DNA of 64,000 bases from Accumulibacter phosphatis (GTDB taxonomy: Bacteria > Pseudomonadota > Gammaproteobacteria > Burkholderiales > Rhodocyclaceae). Both the position numbers and the translations under genes were made by a program. Below, piece by piece: positions 49,601-58,281 of the stretch. Every line of letters starts with the position of its first letter. Positions within the stretch are counted from its first letter, which is position 1. The notes beneath the pieces are model-generated. The model was not told the origin of the DNA. It searched no databases and saw only the letters and a list, made by a program, of their open reading frames with translations. The stretch is taken from the NCBI RefSeq assembly GCF_000024165.1, contig NC_013194.1, positions 1,116,001 to 1,180,000 on the forward strand. The letters run 5' to 3'.

Positions 49601-49760
49601 CCGCGTCGTCGCCGGCGTCGGACTGCGCGTCGGCGGCCGACGCAAAGAACGCCAGCAGGCAGAAGGCCAGCGTCGCCGTCGTGCGCAGGCCGCGCGTCCA
49701 CGCGCTCCCAGACTTGTCGAGGGGTGCGGGGCAGGAAGCGGCAAATGGAAGTTCCGACAT
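46614..49760 (-). CDS. Secreted TPR-CHAT protease-like protein
   Basis: A protein of 1,048 residues from the ATG at 49760 (AAGGA upstream), with a Sec signal ending ASAADAQ. The middle part (about 60-600) is helical TPR-like repeats. The C-terminal about 300 residues are a CHAT domain, a caspase-like cysteine protease fold: catalytic His in VVAFATHGLM and Cys in VLLSACNTAAGE, followed by GLVRGFFFAGARSVLATHW. TPR-CHAT proteins include effectors such as the Csx29 protease in type III CRISPR systems, but those are cytoplasmic. This one is predicted to be periplasmic or secreted. No partner gene is visible. Single gene. Confidence 0.9.
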   Translation of the reverse strand: MSELPFAASCPAPLDKSGSAWTRGLRTTATLAFCLLAFFASAADAQSDAGDDAVTAFVDGDETVTPLASDEAARLLAQTLPEAPDARYDALRRHYRAAQVLDDHERLIELARQLVDAGRGRADGEAWIPTYLSAEFQWGSQGKALAACEPFLADRQLSLTTRALVALRQTYFAALGHDRALLFRIWPRADELAEKAIRQSAGKTTSRLVVSRLQVRSEIERWQGDAAASVATLREAVVFAQSELRAARARSRASSDPAVRDALGWLDGSLGMLTYALVRHGRAQEAIAIAQANLALWRAGELPDGLGARWNYRLATSLNATQQYEAALAAARLSDEMLQRAGAGAASHTRWMARQEIVRALIGLRRWQEADQSYREFLAALPPDVLARTRASDWRLLALLGAKNGRLDEALEQAERSHRYRVRLYGAQHPQTQEAAGVRGVVRLLRGDVKPAMSDYEELFAATLDSPGGWLDLDLRGVRGYVFGIAFDEFLRHVAEQALRGERVDPALSNRALQLADRSNLGVTQRALADSTARVLAATPALRTLVEEEQAQRQTTAALFARLAGTLSEDDRLRREARSEAFQALPEGERQAHKERAQAVRAQIKAQQAEAASARANLDKQRQTIAGEFPGYADLITPATPTAEQLRRLLGPGEALLFVHPTETATLVWLVGADGRSGFVASKLTRTDLTKRVAELRAMLDLASAPPGREPALQPASLYALYRDLLAPFERDLRDLRSLIVATQGPLASLPLAALVTRAPEGDAPPAWLVRQVAITQIPSPSALQALRRVAQPAAATKAMIGFGDPLFKLATAAQADRSPGGPTARQRPAEAAPAATATRYDAERGFRYGDMQPLPETRGELLAVAAALGADPQTDLLFGSRATRRAVVEAKLLDRRVVAFATHGLMPGELPGISKPALAMAVTADARESPLLELDDVLGLRLNAQWVLLSACNTAAGEPGGGAMSGLVRGFFFAGARSVLATHWAVDSDSAAALSTATFQTQAGGSVSRSESLRQAQLALIDGKLGDGRWRHPFHWAPYALFGDPER

Positions 49761-49986
49761 GAGATTCGTCCTTGCGAGGCGGCCGCGCGCAGGCGGACTG
49801 TCGCGATGGTAGCGAATCGGTTCGCGCAGCGATAGCTCGACTCGTTGCCTGCGCGTCGTCGGCGAGCGGCCGAGCGGCCGGGCCATCTGCCTGGGGCGAG
49901 ATGAAGCCGACCACCGGCAGCGTCGTTAACGCGAAGACTGGATGAGCGTCGCGAGCCCCCTTCGCCGCAGAGCGCGGGAAGCGCTA

Positions 49987-51234
49987 CTACCAGCGAATCT
50001 GGACTTCCTGGATCACCTGCGGAGTTGCGCGCTGGACGATGAACCTGATGCCTTCGACCTCGATCGTCGCACCGGGTTTGGGAATCTCGCGCGCATGTTC
50101 GAGCAGGAAGCCGGACAGCGTATCGTAGGTGGCATTGCCCGGCAGCCTCAGTCCCAACTTCTCGATCAGCATCGCCGGGTCGGCGCGGGCGCTCACCAGA
50201 TAATCATGGTGGCCGAGCTTTCTCAGCCATTCGGCCGGTTTTTCCTGTCGGTCGTACTCGTCCTGCATATCCTCGACGACATCCTCGATGATGTCCTCGA
50301 TGGTGATGATCCCCTCGGCACCACCGAACTCGTCCATCACCACGGCCATCGCGTCACCATCCTGGCGCAACTCGACGAGCATCGACTCGGCACTCTTGCT
50401 GGCCGGGACGTAGCGCGTTGCCGTGATGAAAGGCGCGATCGGCAACGATTCGTCCACGCCGAGCAGGTCCATCGCGTTGAGTACGCCGATCACCCGGTCG
50501 ATACGTCCGTCGTAGACCGGCAGGCGAATGTTTGAGCACTGGACTGCGAGTCGCACCGCTTCACCGACGGTGCAGGACTTCTCGATGGCGTTGACGTCGA
50601 TCAATGGCACCATCACCTTGTATACGGTGGTTTCCGAGAAATTGAACATGCGCCGGATCATGGTCTTCTCGATCGCCCGGATGTCGCCGCCCTCCTGTGG
50701 CGGCATCTGCACCATGCTCTGTATCTGCTCGCGCAGGGTGAAGGGGTTGTGCTCGTCGCGGCTGCCGGCAAGGCGCGAAAGAAACTTCGACAGGGTCACG
50801 AAGACGATCAGAATCGGCCAGAAGAGGATGGAGAAGAAGCGCAGTATGTAGATCACGTACGGCGTGATCGTGTCGGCGCGCTGCTGGAAAACGCTCTTCG
50901 GGACGATTTCGCCGAAAACCCAGATCAACGGCGCAACCAGGACGACCGCCAGCCAACTGCCCGCTTCGCCGAACATCGAGATCATCAGCGCTGTTGCGAC
51001 GGTCGAGTTGGCGACCACGGCGATGTTGGTGCCGACCAGCGTCGTCGACAGCAACCACTCCGGCCGTTTCTCGAGCATCTCAAGCGCCAGGCGCGCGCCG
51101 CGCGAACCTTTGGCGGCGTCGTGGCGCAGTTTCATGCGGTCGGCGCTGACGACGCCGAGTTCAGACCCCGAGAAGAAACCTTCGGCGAGCAGGCAGACGA
51201 CCATCAACAAGACCGTGAGCCAGATGTCAGACAT
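49987..51234 (-). CDS. CNNM/CorC-HlyC-family membrane protein
   Basis: A protein of 415 residues: an N-terminal DUF21/CNNM transmembrane domain (about 1-180, LTVLLMVVCLLAEGFFSGSE and GEIVPKSV), two CBS domains (about 200-330, MVPLIDVNAIEKSCTV, DEFGGAEGIITIEDIIEDVV), and a C-terminal CorC_HlyC domain (about 340-415). Members are linked to magnesium or other divalent-ion efflux and stress. The ATG at 51234 overlaps the end of the previous gene by eight bases; both are on the minus strand and are paralogues. Confidence 0.91.
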   Translation of the reverse strand: MSDIWLTVLLMVVCLLAEGFFSGSELGVVSADRMKLRHDAAKGSRGARLALEMLEKRPEWLLSTTLVGTNIAVVANSTVATALMISMFGEAGSWLAVVLVAPLIWVFGEIVPKSVFQQRADTITPYVIYILRFFSILFWPILIVFVTLSKFLSRLAGSRDEHNPFTLREQIQSMVQMPPQEGGDIRAIEKTMIRRMFNFSETTVYKVMVPLIDVNAIEKSCTVGEAVRLAVQCSNIRLPVYDGRIDRVIGVLNAMDLLGVDESLPIAPFITATRYVPASKSAESMLVELRQDGDAMAVVMDEFGGAEGIITIEDIIEDVVEDMQDEYDRQEKPAEWLRKLGHHDYLVSARADPAMLIEKLGLRLPGNATYDTLSGFLLEHAREIPKPGATIEVEGIRFIVQRATPQVIQEVQIRW

Positions 51235-52609
51235 CGCCAATCCTCCGGTCGGGCCGATCCGTCGCGCGTTTCGCGGCTTCGGGTCGGCCGGACGTATCGC
51301 TGGGTAGTTCGCCACTGTCGCTTGCCGGTTTTTCGATTGCCTCTGGCAGGCGCTCGACCAGGACACGGGTGATGCGGTTGTGCTCGATGCCCTCGACGGT
51401 GAATTGCAGCCCGCCAAGGACGGTCGTTGCTCCACAGGCAGGCAGTTCGCCGAAGGTGTCGAGCAATGCGCCGGCCAGCGTTTCGGCGTCAACGCTGGCG
51501 ATGGTCACCGCGAAGGCCTGGTTGAAGTCCCCAAGCGACATGCCGGCATCGATCAGGCGACGACCATCGGCAAGTTCGCTGACCAGATGCTGGCTAGCCG
51601 TATCGACGTCCGAAGGGCTCGATATCTCGCCGAAAACACACTCGAGCAGATCTTCCATCGTCACCAGTCCGGTGACGCCGCCATATTCGTCGACGATCAG
51701 CGCGAAGGACAGCTTGCGCTGGCGAAAGGTGTGGAACAGTTCCACCGCCGGCTTGGATTCGGGAAAGAAATGTGCCTGCCGCAAGAGCTTGCGGAATCCC
51801 TGGGAATCGCGTTCGAGCCTGGCGAGATCGACGCCGAGCAGGTCGCGGGTATACAGGACGCCGAGGATGGTGTCACGGTGCCCTCTGAATACCGGATAGC
51901 GTGACTGGCGGGTGGCCTTGATCTGGGCAATCAATTCCGGCACCGGCAAGTCCGCCGAAAGGAACTGGATGTCTGAACGTGGTCGCATGACGTCACGCAA
52001 GACCTTGTTGCCGAAGTCGAAGATCTTCTCGATGTACTGCGCTTCCTGGCTGTCGAGCGCGCCTTCGCCAACGGCATCCTGCACCAGCGTGCGGATCATG
52101 TCCTCGGTGACCAGATTGCCCTGCGAGCGCTGTTTGCCGACGATCAGGGTAATGAAGAAGTCGGCGATGTGCCTGATCACCTCGCGCAGCGGCGTGATCA
52201 GGCGAGCGAAGAGATCGATTGGACGGCACTCGACCTGGGCAAACGCGACATTGTTGCGAATCGCCAGCACTTTCGGGGTGATCTCGCCGAACAGCAGCAG
52301 GATAGGCACCATGACCAGCAGGTTGACCATCTCGTTGTCGGCGCCGAACAGGTGGATGACCATTGCCGCCGAGATCACCGAAGCCGAGACATTGACGAAC
52401 TCGTTGCCGATCAGGATGGTGACGATCAGGCGTCGAGGTTCGCTGCGCAAACGCTCGATCAGTTCGATGCGCGGGTGCTTGGTGGCGCGCATCTGGTCGA
52501 GCTGGAAGGAACTCAGCGAGAAGAGCGAGGTTTCGGTGCTCGAAAAGAAGCCCGAGAATCCAAGCAGCAAGATGAAGACGATCAGCTCTATCCAGAGCGC
52601 GGGATCCAT
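51227..52609 (-). CDS. CNNM/CorC-HlyC-family membrane protein (paralogue)
   Basis: A protein of 460 residues with the same domain order as its downstream neighbour: DUF21 membrane domain (FSGFFSSTETSLFSLSSFQL, FGEITPKVLAIRNN), CBS pair (VMRPRSDIQFLSADLPV, VDEYGGVTGLVTMEDLLECV) and CorC_HlyC. The ATG at 52609 has GGAGG upstream. Its C-terminus has an extra charged tail. The tandem arrangement with an overlapping paralogue suggests a hetero-complex, possibly exporting divalent metals (inference). Confidence 0.91.
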   Translation of the reverse strand: MDPALWIELIVFILLLGFSGFFSSTETSLFSLSSFQLDQMRATKHPRIELIERLRSEPRRLIVTILIGNEFVNVSASVISAAMVIHLFGADNEMVNLLVMVPILLLFGEITPKVLAIRNNVAFAQVECRPIDLFARLITPLREVIRHIADFFITLIVGKQRSQGNLVTEDMIRTLVQDAVGEGALDSQEAQYIEKIFDFGNKVLRDVMRPRSDIQFLSADLPVPELIAQIKATRQSRYPVFRGHRDTILGVLYTRDLLGVDLARLERDSQGFRKLLRQAHFFPESKPAVELFHTFRQRKLSFALIVDEYGGVTGLVTMEDLLECVFGEISSPSDVDTASQHLVSELADGRRLIDAGMSLGDFNQAFAVTIASVDAETLAGALLDTFGELPACGATTVLGGLQFTVEGIEHNRITRVLVERLPEAIEKPASDSGELPSDTSGRPEAAKRATDRPDRRIGDV

Positions 52610-52987
52610 GCCTACCTCCAGGTGAAGTGGGCTCGCCGGGCAGAACAACGTGCGCGCAGGTCACCGCGAACCCGGCTCTTCTGGTCGCGGAAGGCGGCTT
52701 GGGCTGACCGACAGCGCCGCCCTTGGCTGCCAGGACCGGCCCAAAAAAACGCCGAATAGCGTTTGCCGACGAGAACACCAATTATCGGCCCCCTTGATGC
52801 CGTGGTCAAATTCGCGGTGACTCGCAGCCAGCGGCGCGTCGAGGACCTCGCCGGGCGTCATCAGATTGCGGCTGCAGTCCTTTGGGGGTGTGGCCGATCA
52901 CGCGGCGAGTCGATGCCCCGTCGCTTTCGAGCGCCCGCGAGAGCGAGTGGCGGCGGTGCTATAATCAAGGCTTTGCGCGGCCTTCCG
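52610..52987. other. About 380 bases without a gene
   Basis: Divergent promoter region between the CNNM pair and queD. TATAAT at 52960-52965 is a good -10 for queD, with no recognisable -35. I looked for a preQ1 riboswitch and did not find the expected A-rich tail and hairpin. Confidence 0.5.
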
Positions 52988-53431
52988 ATGCTCATCACCC
53001 GCCGCCTCGAGTTCGACGCCGGCCACCGCATTCCCGACCACCAGAGCCAGTGCCGTCATCTGCACGGCCACCGCTACGCGATCGAGATCACTCTCGCCGG
53101 CGACATCATTCGACGGACGGGCGATCCGGCCAACGGCATGGTGATGGATTTCTCCGAGGTCAAGGCGCTGGCCATGCAGCATCTGGTCGAAGCTTGGGAT
53201 CACGCCTTCCTGGTCTGGGCCGGCGACCGGCCGATCGTCGACTTTCTGCAGTCGCTGCCGGACCACAAGACCGTTCTGCTCGATTGCGTGCCGACCGCCG
53301 AGAACCTCGCGCAGCAGGCGTTCGCGATTCTCGATGCCGTTTATCGCGATACCTACGGCAATCAATTGCGCCTCGAGCGTCTGCGCCTCTACGAGACGCC
53401 CAATTGCTGGGCAGAGGCGCTGCGCGGATAG
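52988..53431 (+). CDS. queD: 6-carboxy-tetrahydropterin synthase QueD-type
   Basis: A protein of 147 residues of the PTPS/QueD family. In the queuosine pathway it turns dihydroneopterin triphosphate into 6-carboxytetrahydropterin. Zinc-binding His are in FDAGHRIP and CRHLHGHRYAIE; the catalytic Cys is in QSQCRHLHGH, followed by GMVMDFSEVK, WDHAFLV and VPTAENLAQ. The ATG is at 52988. No other queuosine genes are adjacent. Confidence 0.94.
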   Translation: MLITRRLEFDAGHRIPDHQSQCRHLHGHRYAIEITLAGDIIRRTGDPANGMVMDFSEVKALAMQHLVEAWDHAFLVWAGDRPIVDFLQSLPDHKTVLLDCVPTAENLAQQAFAILDAVYRDTYGNQLRLERLRLYETPNCWAEALRG

Positions 53432-53484
53432 CAGTCGGCAGTTCGCTACTGCGGGCAGGGAGTGGGAGTGGAAGGAAGAGCGGC

Positions 53485-54252
53485 ATGACGCTGCGCATCC
53501 TCGACGCCGGCGACACGGCGCTGACCATCGAATTCGGCGACGGCGTGGACCGCCGCCTGCTGGCGGCGGTGGCCGCACTCGACGCGGTCCTGGCGCAGGC
53601 GGTTGAAGACGGCCGCTTGCCGGGAATCGTTGAAACGGTGCCGACCTTTCGCTCGCTGACGGTCATTTACGATCCTCTGCGGACGACGCGGGCCGCGATC
53701 GAACCGGTGATTCGCGGCCTCATCGACGCCTCGCCCGCGGCGCGCTCGCCTGCCCGGCGCCAGTGGCGGCTGCCCGTGTGCTATGGCGACCAGAGTGCCG
53801 ATTGCGGGCCTGACCTCGATGAGCTTGCTGCGGCCTGTGGTCTGACGCCGGCGGAAGTCATTCGCCTGCATTCGAGCGGCACCTACGAGGTCTACATGCT
53901 CGGTTTCCTGCCCGGATTCGCCTTCATGGGCGACCTGCCAGCCGTTCTTGCTCGGCCGCGGCGCAGCGAACCGCGCGTGCGCGTGCCGGCCGGGAGTGTT
54001 GCGACGGCAGGCACGCTGACCGCGATCTACCCCTGGGAGAGTCCCGGCGGCTGGCACCTGATCGGCAGCTGCCCCGTGCCGCTGTTCTCCGCGGCGTGGC
54101 CGCAGGCGGCGTTGCTGCGGCCGGGCGATCGGGTGAGCTTCCGGGCGGTCGAGGTCGGCGAATATCGGGCGCTGGCGGCAGAGCTGATGGGGGCAGGCAA
54201 TTCGCCGTTGCCACCGATGTCCTTCCTGATCGATGCGGGGACTACGCCATGA
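53485..54252 (+). CDS. pxpB: 5-oxoprolinase subunit PxpB
   Basis: A protein of 255 residues of the KipI/allophanate-hydrolase-subunit-1 family. PxpB with PxpC and PxpA cleaves 5-oxo-L-proline to glutamate using ATP. Motifs: RSLTVIYDPLRTTRAAIE, LHSSGTYEVYMLGFLPGFAF (family signature) and VPAGSVATAG. The ATG at 53485 has GGAAG upstream. It overlaps pxpC (ATGA), forming a B-C-A operon. Confidence 0.93.
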   Translation: MTLRILDAGDTALTIEFGDGVDRRLLAAVAALDAVLAQAVEDGRLPGIVETVPTFRSLTVIYDPLRTTRAAIEPVIRGLIDASPAARSPARRQWRLPVCYGDQSADCGPDLDELAAACGLTPAEVIRLHSSGTYEVYMLGFLPGFAFMGDLPAVLARPRRSEPRVRVPAGSVATAGTLTAIYPWESPGGWHLIGSCPVPLFSAAWPQAALLRPGDRVSFRAVEVGEYRALAAELMGAGNSPLPPMSFLIDAGTTP

Positions 54253-55319
54253 ACGCCGTGCTCGAAGTCGTCAGCCCGGGGGCGATGGCGTCGCTACAGG
54301 ATCTCGGTCGCCCCGGCTTGCGCCGGCTGGGTGTGCCGCATGCCGGGGCGCTTGAAGGCGGGTGGCTGCGCCTGGCGAATGCTCTGGCCGGCAACCCGGA
54401 AAATGCGCCGGCCGTCGAATTCCTCGCCGGCGGCCTTTGGGTGCGTGCTGGCGGGCTGCCGCTGCGCCTGGCGCTGGCCGGCCATTTTTCTGCCGAGGTC
54501 GTCGGCAGCGGCGAGCGTCGCCGTGTCGACTCCTGGCGCAGCCTGACGCTGGCGCCTGGCGATAGCCTGCGCTGTGGTATGCCGGTGGTGGGCCGCCTGG
54601 GCTACCTGGCGTTGGCCGGTATACGCTTGCCGCAGCAGTTCGGCAGTGCGTCGACCTATGTTCGCGCCGGACTTGGCGGTATCGACGGACGCTTGCTGGC
54701 CAGCGGCGCCCGCCTGGCCGGCACGCCATGCGACGGCGGCGAGCGGGTGTTGCGAACGCCGCCGCCGGTCGATGCGGCGCCGATCCGTGTCGTCATGGGG
54801 CCGCAGGACGATTACTTCGACACGCCATCGCTGGAGCGTTTCCTGAGCGCGACTTACCACGTCCTGCCGGCCGCGGACCGCATGGGGATGCGCCTCGACG
54901 GCCCGGTGCTCAGGCATCGTCCGGAGAAGGGCAGTGAGATCACTTCGGATGCGACGGTTCCCGGATCGATCCAGGTGCCCGGCCAGGGGCTGCCGATCGT
55001 CCTGCTTGCCGACGGGCAGACGGCGGGCGGCTATCCGAAGATCGCGACGGTGATCTCGGCCGACCTGCCGCGTCTGGCCGTGATGGCGCCGGGACAGCCG
55101 CTGCGCTTTGCGGCCGTGTCGGTGGCCGCCGGCGAACTGGCGGCGCGCTCGCGCGAAGCGGCGCTGCGTGCACTCATCGCCGGCATCGGCCCCCTGGAAG
55201 ATGCGCGGCAGATCGATGCGCAGGCGCTTTACGCCGTCAATCTGGTCAGCGGCGTCGTCGATGCCTGGGCGGCCGACGGCGCTGCGGCGGTCGCGAGTGC
55301 TGCCCGGAGGCAGGAATGA
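54249..55319 (+). CDS. pxpC: 5-oxoprolinase subunit PxpC
   Basis: A protein of 356 residues of the KipA/allophanate-hydrolase-subunit-2 family. It starts NAVLEVVSPGAMASLQDLGR and has RRLGVPHAGALEGGWLRLAN, GPQDDYFDT, SDATVPGSIQVPGQGLPIVL and DGQTAGGYPKIATV, all typical. It overlaps pxpB at its start and pxpA at its stop. Together with PxpB it activates 5-oxoproline by phosphorylation. Confidence 0.93.
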   Translation: MNAVLEVVSPGAMASLQDLGRPGLRRLGVPHAGALEGGWLRLANALAGNPENAPAVEFLAGGLWVRAGGLPLRLALAGHFSAEVVGSGERRRVDSWRSLTLAPGDSLRCGMPVVGRLGYLALAGIRLPQQFGSASTYVRAGLGGIDGRLLASGARLAGTPCDGGERVLRTPPPVDAAPIRVVMGPQDDYFDTPSLERFLSATYHVLPAADRMGMRLDGPVLRHRPEKGSEITSDATVPGSIQVPGQGLPIVLLADGQTAGGYPKIATVISADLPRLAVMAPGQPLRFAAVSVAAGELAARSREAALRALIAGIGPLEDARQIDAQALYAVNLVSGVVDAWAADGAAAVASAARRQE

Positions 55320-56128
55320 TGGTGTCCCGAATCAATCTCAACGCCGATCTCGGCGAGGCTTTCGGTGTCTGGCAGATGGGCAACGATAGCGAGTTGTTGC
55401 GCGTCGTCGGTGCGGCCAACATCGCCTGCGGCTTTCATGCCGGCGATCCGCTGGTCATGCGGCGGACGGTTCGCCAGGCACTGGCGGCCGGCGTCAGCCT
55501 CGGGGCGCATCCGTCGTTTCCCGACCTGCAGGGGTTTGGGCGGCGGGTGATGCGTCTGCCTGCCGCCGAACTGGAAGCGATGCTGATCTACCAGATCGGC
55601 GCCCTGGACGGCCTCGCTCGGGCCGAGGGCGGGCGCCTGACGCACGTCAAGCCACACGGGGCGCTGAACAACATGGCCTGCGAGGAAACCGACTTGGCCA
55701 CCAGCGTGGCGTCGGCGATTGCCAGCTTTGACCCGTCGCTGATCCTGCTCGCCCCCGCGCTTTCGGAACTGGCGGCGGCGGGTGCAGGCGCCGGCCTGCG
55801 CGTGGCGACCGAGATTTTCGCCGACCGGGCTTACGCCGAAGACGGCAAGCTCGTCGCGCGCAGCCAGCCGGATGCCGTCCTGCACACCGCCGACGCCTGC
55901 GTTGCGCAGGTCTTGCGCATGCTTGACGCGGGCGGCATCGTCACCGCGAAGGGGCGTCTCATCCGGTGCGAATTCCACAGTATCTGCGTCCATGGCGATG
56001 GCCCGCAGGCGCTCGCCACGGCGAGCGCCATCCACAGCGCCTTGCTGAGCGCCGGCGTTCGCCCTCTGCCACTCCCCGAAGTTCTCCAGCCGCCGGTCGA
56101 TTCTGACGTCTTGCCGGCGATGGTTTAG
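55316..56128 (+). CDS. pxpA: 5-oxoprolinase subunit PxpA (LamB/YcsF family)
   Basis: A protein of 270 residues: INLNADLGEAFGVWQMGND at the start, then AANIACGFHAGDP, GAHPSFPDLQGFGRR, THVKPHGALNN and FADRAYAEDGKLVARSQPDA. These are the LamB/YcsF signatures with conserved His and Asp residues. Completes the PxpBCA set, which recycles 5-oxoproline formed from glutamine or pyroglutamyl peptides. Confidence 0.94.
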   Translation: MMVSRINLNADLGEAFGVWQMGNDSELLRVVGAANIACGFHAGDPLVMRRTVRQALAAGVSLGAHPSFPDLQGFGRRVMRLPAAELEAMLIYQIGALDGLARAEGGRLTHVKPHGALNNMACEETDLATSVASAIASFDPSLILLAPALSELAAAGAGAGLRVATEIFADRAYAEDGKLVARSQPDAVLHTADACVAQVLRMLDAGGIVTAKGRLIRCEFHSICVHGDGPQALATASAIHSALLSAGVRPLPLPEVLQPPVDSDVLPAMV

Positions 56129-56238
56129 AATTTCGCCATGGCCGTGGCGAGCGGGGTTCGCCGCGGCGCCTGCAGCGGTCTCCACCTGCCTGCCCCGGCA
56201 TCCACCAGAAATCTCCCCCAAGCACCGGAAGGAAGCTG

Positions 56239-57351
56239 ATGCCTCACAGAATTCTCCGCGTCCCCGAGCGCGGCATGCTCGACGCCTACGAGGGCCTGCT
56301 CGCGGTACGGCACTTCACTGCCGACGCTGCGCAGCGGGCGGCCGCCGAGCGCCTGCAGCGCCTTTACTATGCGCTGCTGTCGTTCAAGGTCGGGCGTCGC
56401 AGCGCCCTGCGGCGGTTCTTTTCCCCGCCCGATCTGCCGCGTGGCGTCTATTTCTGGGGCGGCGTGGGGCGCGGCAAGAGCTTCCTGATGGATTGCTTCT
56501 TCGACTCGGTGCCCTACCGGCGCAAGCGCCGGATTCACTTCCATGCCTTCATGCACGGCGTCCATCGCCAGTTGAACGAGCTGAAGGGTGAGAGCGATCC
56601 ACTGCTCCGGGTTGCCGACCGGATCGCTACCGAGGTGCGCCTGTTGTGCTTCGACGAGTTCCACGTATCCGACATTGCCGATGCGATGATCCTCGGAAGG
56701 CTGCTCGAAGCGCTGTTTGCCAGGGGTGTCGTCTTCGTGATGACCTCCAACTACCCTCCCGATCGGCTCTACCCGAATGGCCTGCAACGCGAGAACTTCC
56801 TGCCGACGATTGCGCTGATCAAGGAGCGTCTCGACGTTCTGGAGATCGATGCCGGTGTCGACTACCGCTTGCGAACCCTCGAACAGGTCGAGATCTTCCA
56901 CTATCCGGCGGATGCGGCTGCCGAGCTGAAAATGGCCGGGTACTTCGCCGCGATGGCTGGCGGTGAGGGCGTACCGGCGGGCAGCATCGAGGTGCTCGGG
57001 CGCGAAATTCCGACGCTGCGTCGCGGCAACGGCGTGATCTGGTTCGATTTCAAGTCGCTTTGCGGCGGTCCGCGCTCGCAGAATGACTACCTCGAACTGG
57101 CGCGCGGCTATCACACGGTGCTGCTGTCGGCGATTCCCAGAATGTCGGCAAGCATGTCGTCCGAGGCACGGCGATTCACCTGGCTGGTCGACATCTTCTA
57201 CGATCACAAGGTCAAGCTGATCGCCACCGCCGACTGTGGTCCCGAGGGTCTGTATACGCAGGGAACGCAGGCCAGCGAGTTCTTCCGCACGGCGAGTCGT
57301 CTGACCGAGATGCGTTCGCGCGAGTATCTCGGCCTGCCGCATCTGTCCTGA
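56239..57351 (+). CDS. zapE: ZapE-type AFG1 ATPase
   Basis: An AFG1-like P-loop ATPase of 370 residues. In E. coli ZapE associates with the Z-ring in late division under low oxygen or heat. Walker A is FWGGVGRGKSFLMD, Walker B is LLCFDEFHVSDIADAM, then sensor FVMTSNYPPDRLYPNGLQR and the late motif RFTWLVDIFYDHKVKLIATA. ATG at 56239 with GGAAG upstream. Followed 11 bases later by the secretin-like gene. Confidence 0.93.
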   Translation: MPHRILRVPERGMLDAYEGLLAVRHFTADAAQRAAAERLQRLYYALLSFKVGRRSALRRFFSPPDLPRGVYFWGGVGRGKSFLMDCFFDSVPYRRKRRIHFHAFMHGVHRQLNELKGESDPLLRVADRIATEVRLLCFDEFHVSDIADAMILGRLLEALFARGVVFVMTSNYPPDRLYPNGLQRENFLPTIALIKERLDVLEIDAGVDYRLRTLEQVEIFHYPADAAAELKMAGYFAAMAGGEGVPAGSIEVLGREIPTLRRGNGVIWFDFKSLCGGPRSQNDYLELARGYHTVLLSAIPRMSASMSSEARRFTWLVDIFYDHKVKLIATADCGPEGLYTQGTQASEFFRTASRLTEMRSREYLGLPHLS

Positions 57352-57361
57352 GCGGCCGGGC

Positions 57362-58261
57362 ATGGCGGCGGCGATTGGCTTGGCACGCGTCGGCGCCCTC
57401 GGGGGCTTGCTGCTTCGGCTGTGCCTCTGCCTGCCGGCGCTGGCCATGGCGCAGCAGGAGATGGAGATCATTGCCCTGCGGCATCGCACGCTCGATCAGG
57501 TGCTGCCGACATTGCAGCCCTTGCTGGAGCCCGGCGCTACCCTTTCGGGGATGAACGATCAATTGATTCTGCGTGCTTCGCCGCGCAACCGCCAGCAGAT
57601 CAGGCAGGCGCTCGCGGCGATCGACACGCCGCCGCGGCGCTTGCTGATCCGGGTCAGCCAGAACCGTGAGGTGGAGGGTCGCGACGAGGGGGTGGCGGTG
57701 GTGGCCGGGGGCGATATCGGCCAAACGCGGTGGATCGGCAAGCCGTCCGGCGGCATGCAGGAAAGCAAGGAAAGTACGCGCGTCGAGGTCCGGCGTGGCG
57801 ACGCGAGCGTCAGTGCGCAGGCCTGGGACTCGCGCCGGACGCAGGCCAGCGGCAGCATGCAGACGGTGCAAGTGGTCGACGGTGGGCGGGCGCTGATCGA
57901 GGTCGGACGCTCGCTGCCGATCCCGCTACGGCAGGTGGCGATTGGTCCGCGGGGCGCTGTGGTCAGTGAGAGCATTGTCTACCGTGATCTCGGTCAAGGC
58001 TTCTACGCCGCACCCCGGGTCGTCGGTGGGCGTGTGACGGTGGACATCAGCCCGCGTTTCGACTCGCCCGGCGAGAGTGCTTACGGCACCGTCAGCACGC
58101 AGCTGCTGACGAGTACGGTTTCCGGTCGCCTCGGCGAATGGCTGGAACTCGGCGGCAGCAGCCAGCAGGCCGTGGGTGCCGGTAGCGGTCAGGGGCGCAG
58201 CGGCAATAGCCAGAGTCTCGACCAGCGTAGCGTCTGGCTGCAGGTCGAGGAGTTGCCGTGA
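57362..58261 (+). CDS. Secretin-domain-like exported protein
   Basis: A protein of 299 residues with a Sec signal (cleavage near LAMAQQ). Residues 33-90 resemble a secretin N-domain (MEIIALRHRTLDQVLPTLQP, RASPRNRQQIRQALAAIDTP). A second part (about 170-240, VIEVGRSLPIPLRQ-like, VVGGRVTVDISPRFDSPG) resembles the secretin core strands. It is far too short for a pore-forming secretin and lacks pilus or type II gene neighbours. It may be a small outer-membrane or periplasmic accessory protein (inference). Confidence 0.7.
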   Translation: MAAAIGLARVGALGGLLLRLCLCLPALAMAQQEMEIIALRHRTLDQVLPTLQPLLEPGATLSGMNDQLILRASPRNRQQIRQALAAIDTPPRRLLIRVSQNREVEGRDEGVAVVAGGDIGQTRWIGKPSGGMQESKESTRVEVRRGDASVSAQAWDSRRTQASGSMQTVQVVDGGRALIEVGRSLPIPLRQVAIGPRGAVVSESIVYRDLGQGFYAAPRVVGGRVTVDISPRFDSPGESAYGTVSTQLLTSTVSGRLGEWLELGGSSQQAVGAGSGQGRSGNSQSLDQRSVWLQVEELP

Positions 58262-58281
58262 TCCGCGGCAGCGCTGCGCCG

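Noticed and set aside
47049..49835. 928-residue open frame on the plus strand
   Set aside because: Antisense shadow of the CHAT gene.
52610..52987. preQ1 riboswitch upstream of queD
   Set aside because: The expected small hairpin with an A-rich tail is absent.
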